In this document: positions 17,332 to 27,700 of the stretch, in pieces
Layout of the letters: the number at the start of each line of letters is the position of its first letter
Numbering within the stretch: position 1 is the first letter of the stretch
NCBI RefSeq assembly: GCF_030551755.1
Contig: NZ_JAUPEC010000004.1
Location: forward strand, 124,001-188,000
DNA: 64,000 bases
DNA from: Pseudocolwellia sp. AS88
Lineage (GTDB): Bacteria > Pseudomonadota > Gammaproteobacteria > Enterobacterales > Alteromonadaceae
Direction of reading: 5' to 3'
Made by a program: the position numbers and the translations under genes
The notes under the pieces: model-generated
Told to the model about the DNA's origin: nothing
Seen by the model: only the letters and a program-made list of their open reading frames with translations
The model's database searches: none

Positions 17332-18798
17332 ATGCAGAAAATAACGAATCTATTCACCTGTTTACTTGTGATTTTATTTATAGAATCAATAGCGCTAGCA
17401 ATATTACACGACACTTACATTGAAGCACTTGTGATCGGCTTGCCTACGCTACTCATTCCATTATTTATGTTTAACCAAGCTCCTAACTCTGCTTTAACAA
17501 GACATACAGCGGCACTTGCCACCATGATCTTTGCTTGTTTGCATATTCATCAAACTAACGGGTTGATAGAAGTACATTTTGAAGTGTTTATTTTAATGGC
17601 ATTCTTAATTGTATTTAGTGACTGGAAAGTATTTGTTACCGCAGTAACCTTAATAATTGTGCACCATTTATCTTTTTATTTTATGCAATCAGCTGATATG
17701 GGGGTTTATGTTTTCACTCCAGGAAACCTTATTTTTGCCACTATCCTGATTCATGCTGCCTATGCCATAACGGAAGGGGTTGTTGCCGGTTATGTAGCTA
17801 AACTTTTAAAAGACGAAAGTTATTTAGGTAATCAGTTATCTCAAGTATCAGAAAACATTATGACAGATGAAAATGCAATTGATGTACATGTACGTGCTAT
17901 CGAGAATTCGAATCCTATATTATCTAACTTCAATCGCTTATTGTCATTATTCAGCACCATGGTTACACAAGTTAAGAGCATCTCTAACGATTTAGAACAT
18001 AACGCTAATGCACTAAATACAACGAAAGATGAATTAGAAACCTCCGTTAACCAGCGCCAACAAGAAACAGAAATCATCACAGACTCTATTGAGCATATGG
18101 TTGTTAACGTGGCATCAATTGCCGAAAGCGCATCACAACTTAGCGACAAAATGCTTGAAGCAAACCAGCTTACGCAAAATGCCAACGAGCAAATATCGAC
18201 TGTAAATAAACAAAATTCTGAGCTAACCTCATCATTACAACAAACAAGTAATGAAATTAGTGAACTGGCTAATTCAAGTGTTGCTATTGCGACCGTATTA
18301 TCTGAAATTACTAGCATCGCTGATCAAACAAATTTATTAGCATTAAACGCTGCAATTGAAGCAGCCAGAGCCGGTGAACATGGTCGTGGTTTTGCGGTTG
18401 TAGCAGACGAAGTTAGAGCATTAGCGACAAGAACAAAAGACAGTACGAATAAAATTTCAGATACTGTTAATCAGTTATCTGGTTATTCAAAACGCTCAAC
18501 TGAATCAATGGAAGTAAATATTAACGTGATCAACGAAATTATCAGTCGAACTGATGAAGCTTCTAATATTATTTATCAAGCTTCAGCGTTAGTATCAGAA
18601 TCAAGTGCTGTTGCTGTTGATGTTGCAGCAGCTGTTGAAGAGCAGTCGAAAACAACGGATAGTATTTCACAAAGTACTAAAAACTTACGTGAAATGGGTG
18701 CTCTAGATGCACAAAAAATTATTATGTTGGTTGATGAAGCTGTAAGAATTCAATCAACATCAGATGCGATGGGCGAAAGTGTTGCAAACTTCAAATAA
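17332..18798 (+). CDS. methyl-accepting chemotaxis protein
   Basis: The 488-residue protein has an N-terminal block of about six membrane segments (residues 5-165) without a large periplasmic sensor domain, then a cytoplasmic methyl-accepting signalling domain. The conserved hairpin tip is present ([20 protein letters not shown] and [12 protein letters not shown]). It would control CheA, perhaps sensing an internal or membrane-borne signal. The 3' end overlaps the next gene by 35 bp. Confidence 0.9.
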   Translation: MQKITNLFTCLLVILFIESIALAILHDTYIEALVIGLPTLLIPLFMFNQAPNSALTRHTAALATMIFACLHIHQTNGLIEVHFEVFILMAFLIVFSDWKVFVTAVTLIIVHHLSFYFMQSADMGVYVFTPGNLIFATILIHAAYAITEGVVAGYVAKLLKDESYLGNQLSQVSENIMTDENAIDVHVRAIENSNPILSNFNRLLSLFSTMVTQVKSISNDLEHNANALNTTKDELETSVNQRQQETEIITDSIEHMVVNVASIAESASQLSDKMLEANQLTQNANEQISTVNKQNSELTSSLQQTSNEISELANSSVAIATVLSEITSIADQTNLLALNAAIEAARAGEHGRGFAVVADEVRALATRTKDSTNKISDTVNQLSGYSKRSTESMEVNINVINEIISRTDEASNIIYQASALVSESSAVAVDVAAAVEEQSKTTDSISQSTKNLREMGALDAQKIIMLVDEAVRIQSTSDAMGESVANFK

Positions 18799-19339
18799 AA
18801 CATATTCAGAGAGCAAAAGTAAAAGCAGTGCCCCGCTACACTTATATATTATTGTATTTGTGTGGTTAGCTTTTACTCTTGTCGCTGCAGCATATTTTAT
18901 TACAGATCGTTTAGTACCCTTCGACCCTAATCAAAAGCTCAACAATATGTCGCAATATGCTTTAGTTAATAAAATAAAGAGTGACTTTGAATTGTCTGCT
19001 GATTTATCAAATACCCTAGTTAACTTTGTTAGTGAAAACTGCCGATGTAATCAAACCAGTAGTACGCACTTATCTGATGTAAAAATGACAGCAGAAAGAG
19101 AAAACATGTCAGTTATCAATGTTGTAATTCCTGATGGTTTTTCAGGTGTTATTCCTTCTACTCCAGCCGTATTAGCTTTAGATGATAACAGCGAGCTTAT
19201 CTATTTTGGCCCTTATTCTGAAGGTTTGTCGTGTGGTAGTGGTGAAGGCATCATTGATTTAGTTATGTCTAACTATAAGAAAGGCTTTAACGCAAAACTT
19301 ATCATGACAACAACCGAAGGCTGTTACTGTAATATATAA
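18764..19339 (+). CDS. membrane-anchored cysteine-containing protein, DUF6436-like
   Basis: The 191-residue protein has one N-terminal membrane segment (about residues 26-48) and a periplasmic domain. Cysteine motifs lie at NCRCN, the GLSCGSG segment and the C-terminal GCYCNI. The fold suggested by the [11 protein letters not shown] and [11 protein letters not shown] blocks is thioredoxin-like, and the layout resembles DUF6436 proteins, as recalled rather than searched. A role in thiol or copper chemistry is plausible because a PCuAC copper chaperone follows 99 bp downstream. The start overlaps the chemotaxis receptor gene; a later start is possible. Confidence 0.6.
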   Translation: MRWAKVLQTSNKTYSESKSKSSAPLHLYIIVFVWLAFTLVAAAYFITDRLVPFDPNQKLNNMSQYALVNKIKSDFELSADLSNTLVNFVSENCRCNQTSSTHLSDVKMTAERENMSVINVVIPDGFSGVIPSTPAVLALDDNSELIYFGPYSEGLSCGSGEGIIDLVMSNYKKGFNAKLIMTTTEGCYCNI

Positions 19340-19438
19340 CTAAGGTGACGACGCTATAATTAAAAGGTATTAAAGACCTATTGTTAATGGCACACTTTAA
19401 CATCGAAATTTTAAATCCCCGTCGACAAGGATGAAATA

Positions 19439-19903
19439 ATGTTTATTTATAAAAAATTATCAAAATCTCTCATATCGCTATTTACACTTTTTATTATTAT
19501 GTCGAGTCAGTTTACATTCGCTGAAACTACGAAATCAAACGAGCATATTTCATTTAATGCACCTTGGGTAAGAGCAATGCCACCTATGGTTATGCATACC
19601 GCAGGTTATGTTGAAATACATAACGCTAGCACCGTTGCTGACAAGTTAATCAGGGTATGGAGCCCTGCAATCAATACCATAGAAGTACATCAAACCAAGC
19701 AGGTGGATGGTGTATTTAAAATGTTAGAGGCTAAAAACACTCGCATACCGCCTAACGGAAAACTTATATTACAACCTGGTGGTTATCACCTCATGATGAT
19801 GGGCATAAAAAGTCCGTTAATTGAAAACGAAACGCTAGTGATCAACTTTGAATTTGAACGCGCTGGTGTTGTACAAATGAATTTTCCAATACGTAAAAAG
19901 TAA
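19439..19903 (+). CDS. periplasmic copper chaperone PCu(A)C
   Basis: The 154-residue protein has a Sec signal peptide (cleavage after about residue 28, TFAET) and the PCuAC/DUF461 fold. The metal-binding residues fit the family pattern: His in IEVHQTK, Met in VFKMLE, and the HLMMMG motif. These proteins deliver Cu(I) in the periplasm, chiefly to the CuA site of cytochrome c oxidase. AAGGATGAAATA precedes the ATG. It is closely followed (5 bp) by the WD40-like lipoprotein gene. Confidence 0.9.
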   Translation: MFIYKKLSKSLISLFTLFIIMSSQFTFAETTKSNEHISFNAPWVRAMPPMVMHTAGYVEIHNASTVADKLIRVWSPAINTIEVHQTKQVDGVFKMLEAKNTRIPPNGKLILQPGGYHLMMMGIKSPLIENETLVINFEFERAGVVQMNFPIRKK

Positions 19904-19908
19904 ACCGT

Positions 19909-20955
19909 ATGCAGCTATCGCGTTTATACCCGTTTCACTTTAATTCAACGGGTGTCTCTCAGCTAAAAGTCAAAGTAAGAGTTATCGTTACCTCGCTAAC
20001 GATTTTACTGCTTACTAGCTGTGATATGACAGATGTGCATACTTCTAGCCCAACCTCTTCTTTCCCTCAAACCGACTCATTAGTTGAAACGTCTGATATT
20101 TCTTATGATGGAAAATATACCTTAACTGTCGACGAAGAGCGGGTTTGCTTGTGGAATAATCTAACTCAAAATCCACAATTACCATGCTTAACAGGCGAAG
20201 CGAGAAAATATATAGAAATTGTGAAAGTCGCCAAAAACAATCAATACTTTATTACATCTAACCGTGTTTCGGTGCGCTTATATTCAATACAAAGTGGCTT
20301 ACTTGTTGGAGAATGGTCGTTACCAGATCACATTATTACAGACATTGCTCTATCAAAAGACTCTGACGTCATCTTACTAGGGTTTAGAAGCGGAAAAGTA
20401 AGTGTTATCAACCCGTTTACCAAGGTGATGGCGACTTACCAAAAGCATAAGCTAGATATTAATTCTGTGAGTATGTCAGACGATGGTTTAACGGCTTTTA
20501 CAGGCTCTAGCGATAAAACAGCAAAATACTGGGATGTTATTACTGGCGAAACAATTTATAGCTTTAATCACATGTCACGCGTTAATCATGTGGCATTAAG
20601 TGCAGATCAAAGTATTGGCTTTTCAATTGATGGGATCAAAGATAAAAATATATGGAATTTACAAACAGGCGAGTTAATTTCAGAGCTTGATTCTCATGTG
20701 CGCTTTATGGTGTTTAACGATTCAGAAATTTCAGCTGACAATAGCTTATTACTCACAGGCTCACCTAAACAGACTATCCAACTATGGCGACTAATCGATG
20801 GAAAACTTATTGCAGAATGGCAAGCAACTCATCTTAAAAAACGAGCTTCAGTGTTAAGTGTTGCCTTTAAAGGAAATTCGATATTAAGTATTACCAGCGA
20901 CGGTATTTTAGAAGAGTGGCAGTTACCGTCGCCTTCTATTATTAATCAGCCTTAA
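19909..20955 (+). CDS. WD40-repeat lipoprotein
   Basis: The 348-residue product has a long basic N-terminus, a hydrophobic core and a lipobox (LLTSC, Cys about residue 38), so it is a predicted lipoprotein. The rest consists of WD40/beta-propeller repeats, for example TAFTGSSDKTAKYWDVITGE, LLLTGSPKQTIQLWRLIDGK and the final GILEEWQLPSP. Such propellers scaffold protein interactions. It lies 5 bp after the PCuAC gene, so it probably works with copper delivery or cytochrome oxidase assembly, though nothing in the sequence proves that. Confidence 0.75.
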   Translation: MQLSRLYPFHFNSTGVSQLKVKVRVIVTSLTILLLTSCDMTDVHTSSPTSSFPQTDSLVETSDISYDGKYTLTVDEERVCLWNNLTQNPQLPCLTGEARKYIEIVKVAKNNQYFITSNRVSVRLYSIQSGLLVGEWSLPDHIITDIALSKDSDVILLGFRSGKVSVINPFTKVMATYQKHKLDINSVSMSDDGLTAFTGSSDKTAKYWDVITGETIYSFNHMSRVNHVALSADQSIGFSIDGIKDKNIWNLQTGELISELDSHVRFMVFNDSEISADNSLLLTGSPKQTIQLWRLIDGKLIAEWQATHLKKRASVLSVAFKGNSILSITSDGILEEWQLPSPSIINQP

Positions 20956-20994
20956 CTTTTACTTTTAGCCGATTTATAAGTTTAGCAAGAACAA

Positions 20995-22197
20995 TTAAAC
21001 ACTTTCAGCATGAACATGTTTAGGCTGTGAAAAATGCTTCCACACTAACCTTAATAGTAATCCAGCTAAAACAAATGATGTCATATACATAAACCATTGA
21101 GGTAATATTTCGTGATGCTCACCTAACATAGGGGCAACCACAATACCGTAATGTTCAACAAGGTAATCGGTTAATAAACCAAACAATACCGCAACACCAA
21201 TCACACCAACTAAGTAAGCTACAATCGCTCTTCTACCTAATTCTTTTGCCACTATACCTAAGGTAGCAACATTAGTTGCAGGACCCGCTAACATGAACAC
21301 AAGCACTGCACCTGGCGATACACCTGATAGTAATAAGCCAGCAGCAATAGGTGTTGATGCCGTTGCACATATATACATTGGAATACTCACTAAAATCACA
21401 ACAACCATAGCAAGAATACCGTTACCCCACTGCAGAAAGAAGTTTTCAGGAACATAGGTTTGTACTAAAGCAGCAAAAAATAAACCAATGAGTAACCATT
21501 TTGCTGTATCAGCTAATAACGAAGTACTGCTATAGGCAACAGCTTGACTAAACTTAGCCCAATGACTTTGATTTGTAGTACCTGCATTGGCAGTATTTGC
21601 ATCTGTTTTAGCGCAACAAGACTTTTTAACTGGCTCTGGTGTTTTAGCACAGCAAGATTTCACAGCAGGTTCAGCTTCAGTTTTTGTACTACAACATGAA
21701 GTTTTAACAGCTTCTACTTTTGCTTTGGTACTGCAACAGGCACTTGTTACTGCTTGAGTGTTTTTTTCAGGTAAAGATTCAGCAGTAACTTCAGTTGGTT
21801 TCTTCTCACTACCTACTAATACACCCGCCACTATAGCACTACTTATTGCCGCTATAGGTCTTATGATCGCCATAAATGGACCAAGTAAAACATAGGATAT
21901 GGTAATGGAATCTACGCCTGTTTCAGGTGTAGAAACAAGAAAGGCCGTGGTTGCACTTTTCGATGCTCCCGCTCGTCTTAACCCTAATGCCGCAGGTATA
22001 ACACCACACGAGCATAATGGCATAGGCGCACCTATTAATGCTGCTTTAACGGTAGTTAAAAAGCCTTCTTCGCCTAAATGTTTATTTAAAAAGTTTTTAG
22101 GCAAATAAACATTAATTAAGCCTGCAATGAATAACCCCAACAATAACCATGGAGCTGATATTAAAAACAGTTGACCAAAATTAGTGAGTAATTCCAT
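20995..22197 (-). CDS. SO_0444-family Cu/Zn efflux permease
   Basis: The 400-residue permease has two membrane halves (about residues 10-130 and 225-390) linked by a hydrophilic, Cys-rich segment. That segment holds four CC pairs at 154-155, 168-169, 182-183 and 194-195, each in a (S/T)xCC(S/A)KT-like repeat. The first half has a PLCSCG motif (C62, C64) in the membrane. It belongs to the DUF318/ArsP-like permeases named after Shewanella SO_0444, linked to copper and zinc efflux. GGAGGACGACG precedes its start, inside the 3' end of the MerR gene, with 17 bp overlap, so the two are one operon. Confidence 0.88.
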   Translation of the reverse strand: MELLTNFGQLFLISAPWLLLGLFIAGLINVYLPKNFLNKHLGEEGFLTTVKAALIGAPMPLCSCGVIPAALGLRRAGASKSATTAFLVSTPETGVDSITISYVLLGPFMAIIRPIAAISSAIVAGVLVGSEKKPTEVTAESLPEKNTQAVTSACCSTKAKVEAVKTSCCSTKTEAEPAVKSCCAKTPEPVKKSCCAKTDANTANAGTTNQSHWAKFSQAVAYSSTSLLADTAKWLLIGLFFAALVQTYVPENFFLQWGNGILAMVVVILVSIPMYICATASTPIAAGLLLSGVSPGAVLVFMLAGPATNVATLGIVAKELGRRAIVAYLVGVIGVAVLFGLLTDYLVEHYGIVVAPMLGEHHEILPQWFMYMTSFVLAGLLLRLVWKHFSQPKHVHAESV

Positions 22198-22597
22198 CGT
22201 CGTCCTCCAAAGTTGTCAAAATAGAGCAGTTAGCCGCGCTTTTGTCGCCACCATCACATGCTTGTATCAGTTTTTTTAAAGATGATTGTATTGCTATCAG
22301 TTCACTTATTTTTTCGTCAACTTGTTGTAATTTATGTTCGGTAAATGATTTAACGTCGTGACAACTGTGGCTACCTTTATCTACCTGAATAGACAATAAC
22401 TCTTGGATATCTTTTAACGTAAAACCACACTTTTTAGCACTAATAATAAACTGCAAGCTACGCAAATTACTGTCGTTATACAATCGATAACCCGTTGCAG
22501 AACGAGCACTTGGTTTTAACAAACCGTGCTTTTCGTAATATCGTAAAGTATCTGTAGTTACCGACAGCTTTTTTGCTAATTCACCTATTTGATACAT
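22181..22597 (-). CDS. MerR-family metal-responsive regulator (ZntR-like)
   Basis: The 138-residue protein has a MerR winged-helix N-terminus (MYQIGELAKKLSVTTDTLRYY), a dimerisation helix and metal-ligand cysteines at SCHDVKSF and in the C-terminal CDGGDKSAANC loop, the pattern of ZntR/CadR-type Zn or Cd sensors. It should twist its own promoter to switch on itself and the overlapping efflux permease gene. The operator with 20-bp spacer lies immediately upstream. Confidence 0.88.
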   Translation of the reverse strand: MYQIGELAKKLSVTTDTLRYYEKHGLLKPSARSATGYRLYNDSNLRSLQFIISAKKCGFTLKDIQELLSIQVDKGSHSCHDVKSFTEHKLQQVDEKISELIAIQSSLKKLIQACDGGDKSAANCSILTTLEDDDGITH

Positions 22598-22636
22598 AAC
22601 CTACTCAACATCACTCTTTAAATTTATTCTAGCCTT

Positions 22637-22668
22637 ACTTTACACCTTAGAGTTAGGTCCAAGGTCAA
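22637..22668 (-). promoter_or_regulatory. MerR-type promoter and operator
   Basis: Read on the minus strand, -35 TTGACC (22668-22663) and -10 TAAAGT (22642-22637) are separated by 20 bp, the over-long spacer typical of MerR-activated promoters. Within it lies a dyad, ACCTTGGA-N6-TCTAAGGT (22644-22665, 7 of 8 positions symmetric), as expected for ZntR/CueR-type operators. It drives the regulator and efflux permease genes. Confidence 0.8.
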
Positions 22669-22675
22669 TTATTTT

Positions 22676-23023
22676 TTAATCTTTAATCTTTTTAATTTCA
22701 TCAATATTACAGGTTATGGCTTTCACATTTTTATAACCAACACGCTGAAGTTGTTCCGCAGCGAACATAGCCCTAACGCCTGAAGCACAATGAATATAAA
22801 TGGGAAGTTCAGCATTTGGATAGAGCTGAAGCATTTTCATCTCTAATAAACCACGTGGAATATTGATTGTCCCTTCGATGATATTCTCGACAACTTCACT
22901 CGGTTCTCTCACATCAATAACAACCCCATTATTTTGCTTAGTGTCATTAAAAGCATTGATAGCGGTAGTAATTTTAACCTTGTTTTTTATTTCAGTAACT
23001 AATGTAGGGATAGTTTTAAGCAT
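22676..23023 (-). CDS. rhodanese-like domain protein
   Basis: The 115-residue single-domain rhodanese has the DVREPSE motif (residues 37-43) and the active-site loop HCASGVRA with catalytic C79. It has no signal peptide, so it is cytoplasmic. It would move sulfane sulfur or act as a persulfide carrier. AAAGGACATTAAC precedes the ATG. Its stop codon lies just upstream of the MerR-type promoter on the same strand. Confidence 0.85.
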   Translation of the reverse strand: MLKTIPTLVTEIKNKVKITTAINAFNDTKQNNGVVIDVREPSEVVENIIEGTINIPRGLLEMKMLQLYPNAELPIYIHCASGVRAMFAAEQLQRVGYKNVKAITCNIDEIKKIKD

Positions 23024-23229
23024 GTTAATGTCCTTTTAAATAAAGATGATAATTGAGTGTAAACCTAATTTAGCGATATGCATTATAAATACACGAGTTT
23101 CAAACTTCAGTTATAATGAATATCTAAGAAAATCCAGGTTAAATATTCCATTAGTTTTCTATTATTTAAAGTATATTCATTTTGAGATTTTATGCTGCCA
23201 TCCCTTGTTGAAAATTAATAGAAAGCTGT

Positions 23230-23557
23230 ATCCGCGAAGACCACGTCGATATTAAAGCCTTTTGTGAGGCTTTAGGGGTAACCAACTCTAAGGCCTGAAA
23301 TCAAAAAACCTGTGTGAAATACATTTAGAAGGTGAAGAGAAAAGCCCGTTATTTCATTAAGCCCTGCATTAGATAGAAAGACAAAATTCACTTTTGTTGT
23401 TATCGCTTTAGCTGAATATATTTTAATGCCAGACCGTTTGGCACGTATGGGGATTTGCTACGACATTTTCTTTCTACAAGATATTTGTCAGCAACCTCAT
23501 GGCTACAGAAGAACTCATCTTATGCTCATCTGTTTTGATATGGCCATTTCAAATTAG
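23230..23557 (+). pseudogene. remnant resembling an ImmA/IrrE-type metallopeptidase
   Basis: Translated in pieces, the plus strand gives REDHVDIKAFCEALGV, then after a stop and a frame change EIHLEGEEK, then in a third frame KPVISLSPALDRKTKFTF followed by IALAEYILMPDRLARMG up to a TAG at 23555. The order of motifs (short N-domain, GEEKPVI strand, R/K-FT-x-ALAEYIL helix) resembles ImmA/IrrE (DUF955) proteins, but the HExxH zinc motif is not preserved. At least one stop and one frameshift interrupt it, and an internal section seems deleted. The 3' end overlaps the convergent methyltransferase gene. Confidence 0.45.
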
Positions 23558-24333
23558 CCACTGTATGGAATGTAACGAATTTTCTTAATCACTTTATTTA
23601 GCTCAGTGAAGTTTATTTGATCAAAGTTTTTAAGCTGTTCATTCAAGATATTCCTGTTAGGTATTTCAGCTAAACTACAAATCAGCACAATATTTTTATA
23701 ATCATCAAATTCAATTAGAGCGATATACGGGAAATGTTGTTTAATACCGATTAACGCGGTTAACAGTTGCTCATCTGACTCCGCCTGAAGGTTAATCATA
23801 ACCACAGCTTTATCGTTGGTAATATTGTTAAGGTGAAAATAGAAATCTTGGGTAAACAAAAATTCAGGGCTTTTTTCTTCTAAAAACAAATCACATAACA
23901 CCACATCATATTTTGTATATGTTTCATTATGAGGTTGTTGAATAAAGTCTTCAGCTTTTTGACAAACTACATGGACTTTTTTAGGTAAATTAAAATAACG
24001 TTTCGCCATATCAATAACAGCTTGAGATGATTCAACCGAGGTAATTATAACACTAGGAATAGTTGCCAAAGCACGCTCTAGCGAAGCTCCGCCTAATCCT
24101 AAGTTTAAGACTTTAAGTGGTCGATTCTTCCATAATAAAAACACTAATAACGATTGAGATATCGGCGTTAATATATGCTCCGGCGTGGCTTTACACATTA
24201 ACGATTGCACAACCTCGCCACCGTATTCAAACCATCGGTAATCTGTAGTTTCTTTAACATTTAACACACTGCCATTTACATCTTGCTGATGCACTAAACT
24301 ATGTTTCTTTGTTAATAATTTTTTAAAATCCAT
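23554..24333 (-). CDS. spermidine-synthase-like SAM-dependent methyltransferase fold protein
   Basis: The 259-residue protein has the Rossmann methyltransferase/aminopropyltransferase fold. Motif I is LNLGLGGASLERAL (about residue 75-90), the acidic end of strand 2 is TSVESSQAVIDMA, and a VVLCDLF segment follows. It resembles spermidine-synthase-like (SpeE-family) proteins but lacks an obvious complete polyamine-binding pattern, so aminopropyl transfer is not assured. It is monocistronic, divergent from the giant surface-protein gene, with about 430 bp between. Confidence 0.75.
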   Translation of the reverse strand: MDFKKLLTKKHSLVHQQDVNGSVLNVKETTDYRWFEYGGEVVQSLMCKATPEHILTPISQSLLVFLLWKNRPLKVLNLGLGGASLERALATIPSVIITSVESSQAVIDMAKRYFNLPKKVHVVCQKAEDFIQQPHNETYTKYDVVLCDLFLEEKSPEFLFTQDFYFHLNNITNDKAVVMINLQAESDEQLLTALIGIKQHFPYIALIEFDDYKNIVLICSLAEIPNRNILNEQLKNFDQINFTELNKVIKKIRYIPYSG

Positions 24334-24764
24334 AAAAATATATAAAACCTATAACCCATCAAAAATACTGTTAAGCGCAACTAAACTTAATATTAACAAA
24401 CTTAGCTCTTATAGGAGTAAATGATCACATAATTTAATGTAAGCTTTCGTTTTTACCATTGTATTTTAGTCCTCTACGACGTCATTTAATTCAAGTTCTG
24501 CTCATAAGTTTTGTAAACAATATGTATAAAAAAAAGTTACTGCATCTAACTAATTTATATATCTTTTACTTGTTTTTATTTTCTCTTTAAAGCTAACAAA
24601 AAGGCTATTTATATAAAATATCCAATTTTTCAGCGACAAAAAAAATAACTGCTATTCTTATTATTAACGTCTGTCCCCTTTTAATATTACCTATAAATAA
24701 TAATTACAATAAAAGCAGTTACGTAAGTTAAAGGAAGTTAATAATAAAAAAGGAAATCTCAAAC
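24334..24764. other. 431-bp divergent intergenic region
   Basis: This AT-rich leader separates the methyltransferase gene from the giant surface-protein gene. No gene, RNA motif or clear operator was recognised. A purine-rich AAAAAGGAAA about 13 nt before 24765 is the ribosome-binding site of the giant gene. Confidence 0.5.
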
Positions 24765-27700
24765 ATGCATAAACATGTTCTAGGTATTTTAGTTTGTATG
24801 CTGTTACCTATTTGCACTTCTTCTTTAGCAAAATCTCCAGAAGAACAAGCTATAGCGGCATCTGATAAAAATAAAACAAACAAAGTCTTAACTAAAGAAC
24901 AAAATTCTTTAGTTAATGAACTAGTTATTATTGATGCTGCAGTGCCTAATAAACATTTGTTTTTTCAACACCTAAAAGCAGGAACAGACGTTGTTGAAAT
25001 AAACTCATCTCAAAGTGGCTTCAAACAACTAGAAAGCACTCTTAATAAATATAAAAACCTCTCAGCTCTCCATCTAATTTCTCATGCTGATGATGGTGTT
25101 TTATATTTCGGCGATAGCCAAATTACCCAACAAGCCTTGTCTGAAAAAATCACGTTATTATCAACAATGAATCATGCACTGACGGCCAACGCCGATGTAT
25201 TATTTTATGGTTGTGATTTAGCAAAAACAGAAAAAGGTAATGCACTTTTAGACTTTATTTCTCAACAAGCCAATGTAGACGTTGCTGCTTCAAACAACCC
25301 AACAGGTTCGGCGTTACAAGGTGGAGATTGGCAGTTAGAAGTTCACAAAGGTGATATTAATACATCCCCCTTATTTACTGCTTCAACGATGCAGGATTTT
25401 GATTCTGTTCTAGCTTTTGGTGCAACTTTAGATTTAACAGCTTTACCTCTTTTTACTGGTCCAGTTATTGATGTCAGCATCGGTGGCACCGACCATGTGT
25501 TAAAAATTGAATCTTCAGGTGATGGCTTATTAGATATACAGGCTGTACTAGGTCATGTTTTATTAGCAAGTGCTATATCAACACACACCAGTGTCGATAT
25601 TTATTTAGATAGCGGTGAAACGTTTGATTTAACAAGCCTTGTCATGTTGAATTTAGATGGAGTTCCTCTGTTCCCAATAGATCACCAAGTTCGTATTACT
25701 CCTTATAAAGGTGTTGTGGCAGGCACCGCTTTCGTTAGTGATACATTTAATCTTCTCGATCTGGGTGTTACTCTCGCTTTTTCAGGCGCTAATTGGGAAG
25801 GTATAACTAAAATAACTATCGAATCTAGTGACGGTGCAATACTTAAATTATTGGCTTTATCCCATATCTCAATAGCTAATGTTGTTAGCTTACCTAGCAT
25901 TTCAAATTTAGATGGCGATGCTTTTACCTATACCGAAGGCAGTGGCGTTCAAAAGATAGATCAAGGTGTTGCGGCATTACTTACTGACCCAGGTTTATTA
26001 ACTGGCGCATACACAGGCGGTACATTAACAGCAGAAATAACGTCAGGGCTTATATCTACAGAAGATACATTAACCATTGATACAGGAGTGGTTTCACTAG
26101 CTAATAATCTCGTTGGTGGTGCTTTAACCGTAAGTGGAGTCATTATTGGTGAATTGGTAAACGAAATTTTACCGGGCAATGCTTTATCTTTTACCTTAAA
26201 TGAATTTGCTACTCCTGCGTTATTACAAATATTACTACAAGGGTTAGCCTACGAAAATATCAATACAGATACTCCGACAGCAGGAGTAAGAGTTGTTAGT
26301 GTTACCTTAACTGATACTGATGGCGAAACTTCAAATGTTAGCGATGTAAGCATAACGGTTGCGTCGCAAAATGATGCGCCAACACTCACTAATTTAGATA
26401 CAGATATATTAAGTTACGTACTCGGTAGCGAAGCACAATATCTTGACCAAGGTGACTTAACCCTAGTGGCTGATGTCGATTCTCTTAACTTTCTTGATGG
26501 TTACCTTTCAGTTTCAATTACCAACAATAAAGACAACAGTGAAGATATTTTAAGCTTAGGTGCAGGTGTTGATGTTAGCGCATTGGTCAGTGTAGCGGGT
26601 TTAACTGTTGGCAGTGAAGTGAGTGTCGGTGCTCTTGTTGTAGGTACACTCGCTAATAAGATTATTGAAGGTAATGATTTACTCATTAACTTAAATGCCG
26701 ATGCAACCATCTTAAATATTCAACTACTTATACGAGCTTTAGTTTACGTAAATACAGATATTGTTGATCCGAGCCTTCTTAGCCGTACCATTGCCATTAC
26801 GCTTAATGATGGCGACGGTGGAACATCTACAGCGCAGCTATTAACAGTAAACCTTGCTGCTCCAACGTATGATAACGATGGTGCGTTAACCGCTGCGGCA
26901 GTTGTTCTTGAGCCTGTAGCTCTTCCTTTGTCAGCTGACTCAATTGGCGAAGCAGTCGATATATTTGACTTTACAATTACTGATGGCGGCAGCTCTGACA
27001 GCACACCTATGGTGGTTTCTCAAGTTGTGGTGAATGTAGCTGGTACCATCAGTGAAACAGATCTAGCTAAAATCACATGGCGCCTAAACAGCAACACTCC
27101 AAATACTGACGTAGAAAATGTAGCGGGCGTTTATAGTTCATCAAACAATACAATAACTTTCTTAACACCTGCCCTTTCTATTGCTAATGGCAGCAGTGAA
27201 ATTCTTACCGTTAATGCTTACTATAACGACCCAACAGGCTTAACTCATGGCAATACACTGCAACTCAGCATTGATGGCGACACTGACTTAACCTTAGCCG
27301 TAGGCAGTACAATGGATGGGAATTCGACTCCTGTTACCAATGGTTCTGGATCCCTTATCACTGATGATGTTAGTCCAACCGTTACTTCAGTTTTAGCTCC
27401 TGCCAACGGTACTTATGCAATTGGCGATATTCTATCTTTTACGGTGAATTTTGATGAAGCGGTTAACGTTGATATAACAGCTGGAACACCAAGGTTAGCA
27501 ATCACAATCGGCGAAAACACTCGTTATATAGATTATGTTTCAGGCGATGGTAGCACTGCTCTTGTTTTTACCTACACACTTGTTGCAGGTGATATCGATA
27601 ACGATGGATTAGTATTAAACACAACCTTAGATTTGAACTCAGGTACTTTATTAGATGCCGCAGGTAATGGGATTAATACAACTCTCAATAATATACCAAC

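Noticed and set aside
17841-18317. 158-codon minus-strand frame in the chemotaxis receptor gene
   Set aside because: It is antisense to the signalling domain and its Ser/Leu/Cys-rich content is the complement of the coding strand.
23046-23255. 69-codon plus-strand frame next to the rhodanese gene
   Set aside because: No ribosome-binding site or recognisable motif, and its end runs into the decayed ImmA/IrrE-like remnant in another frame.
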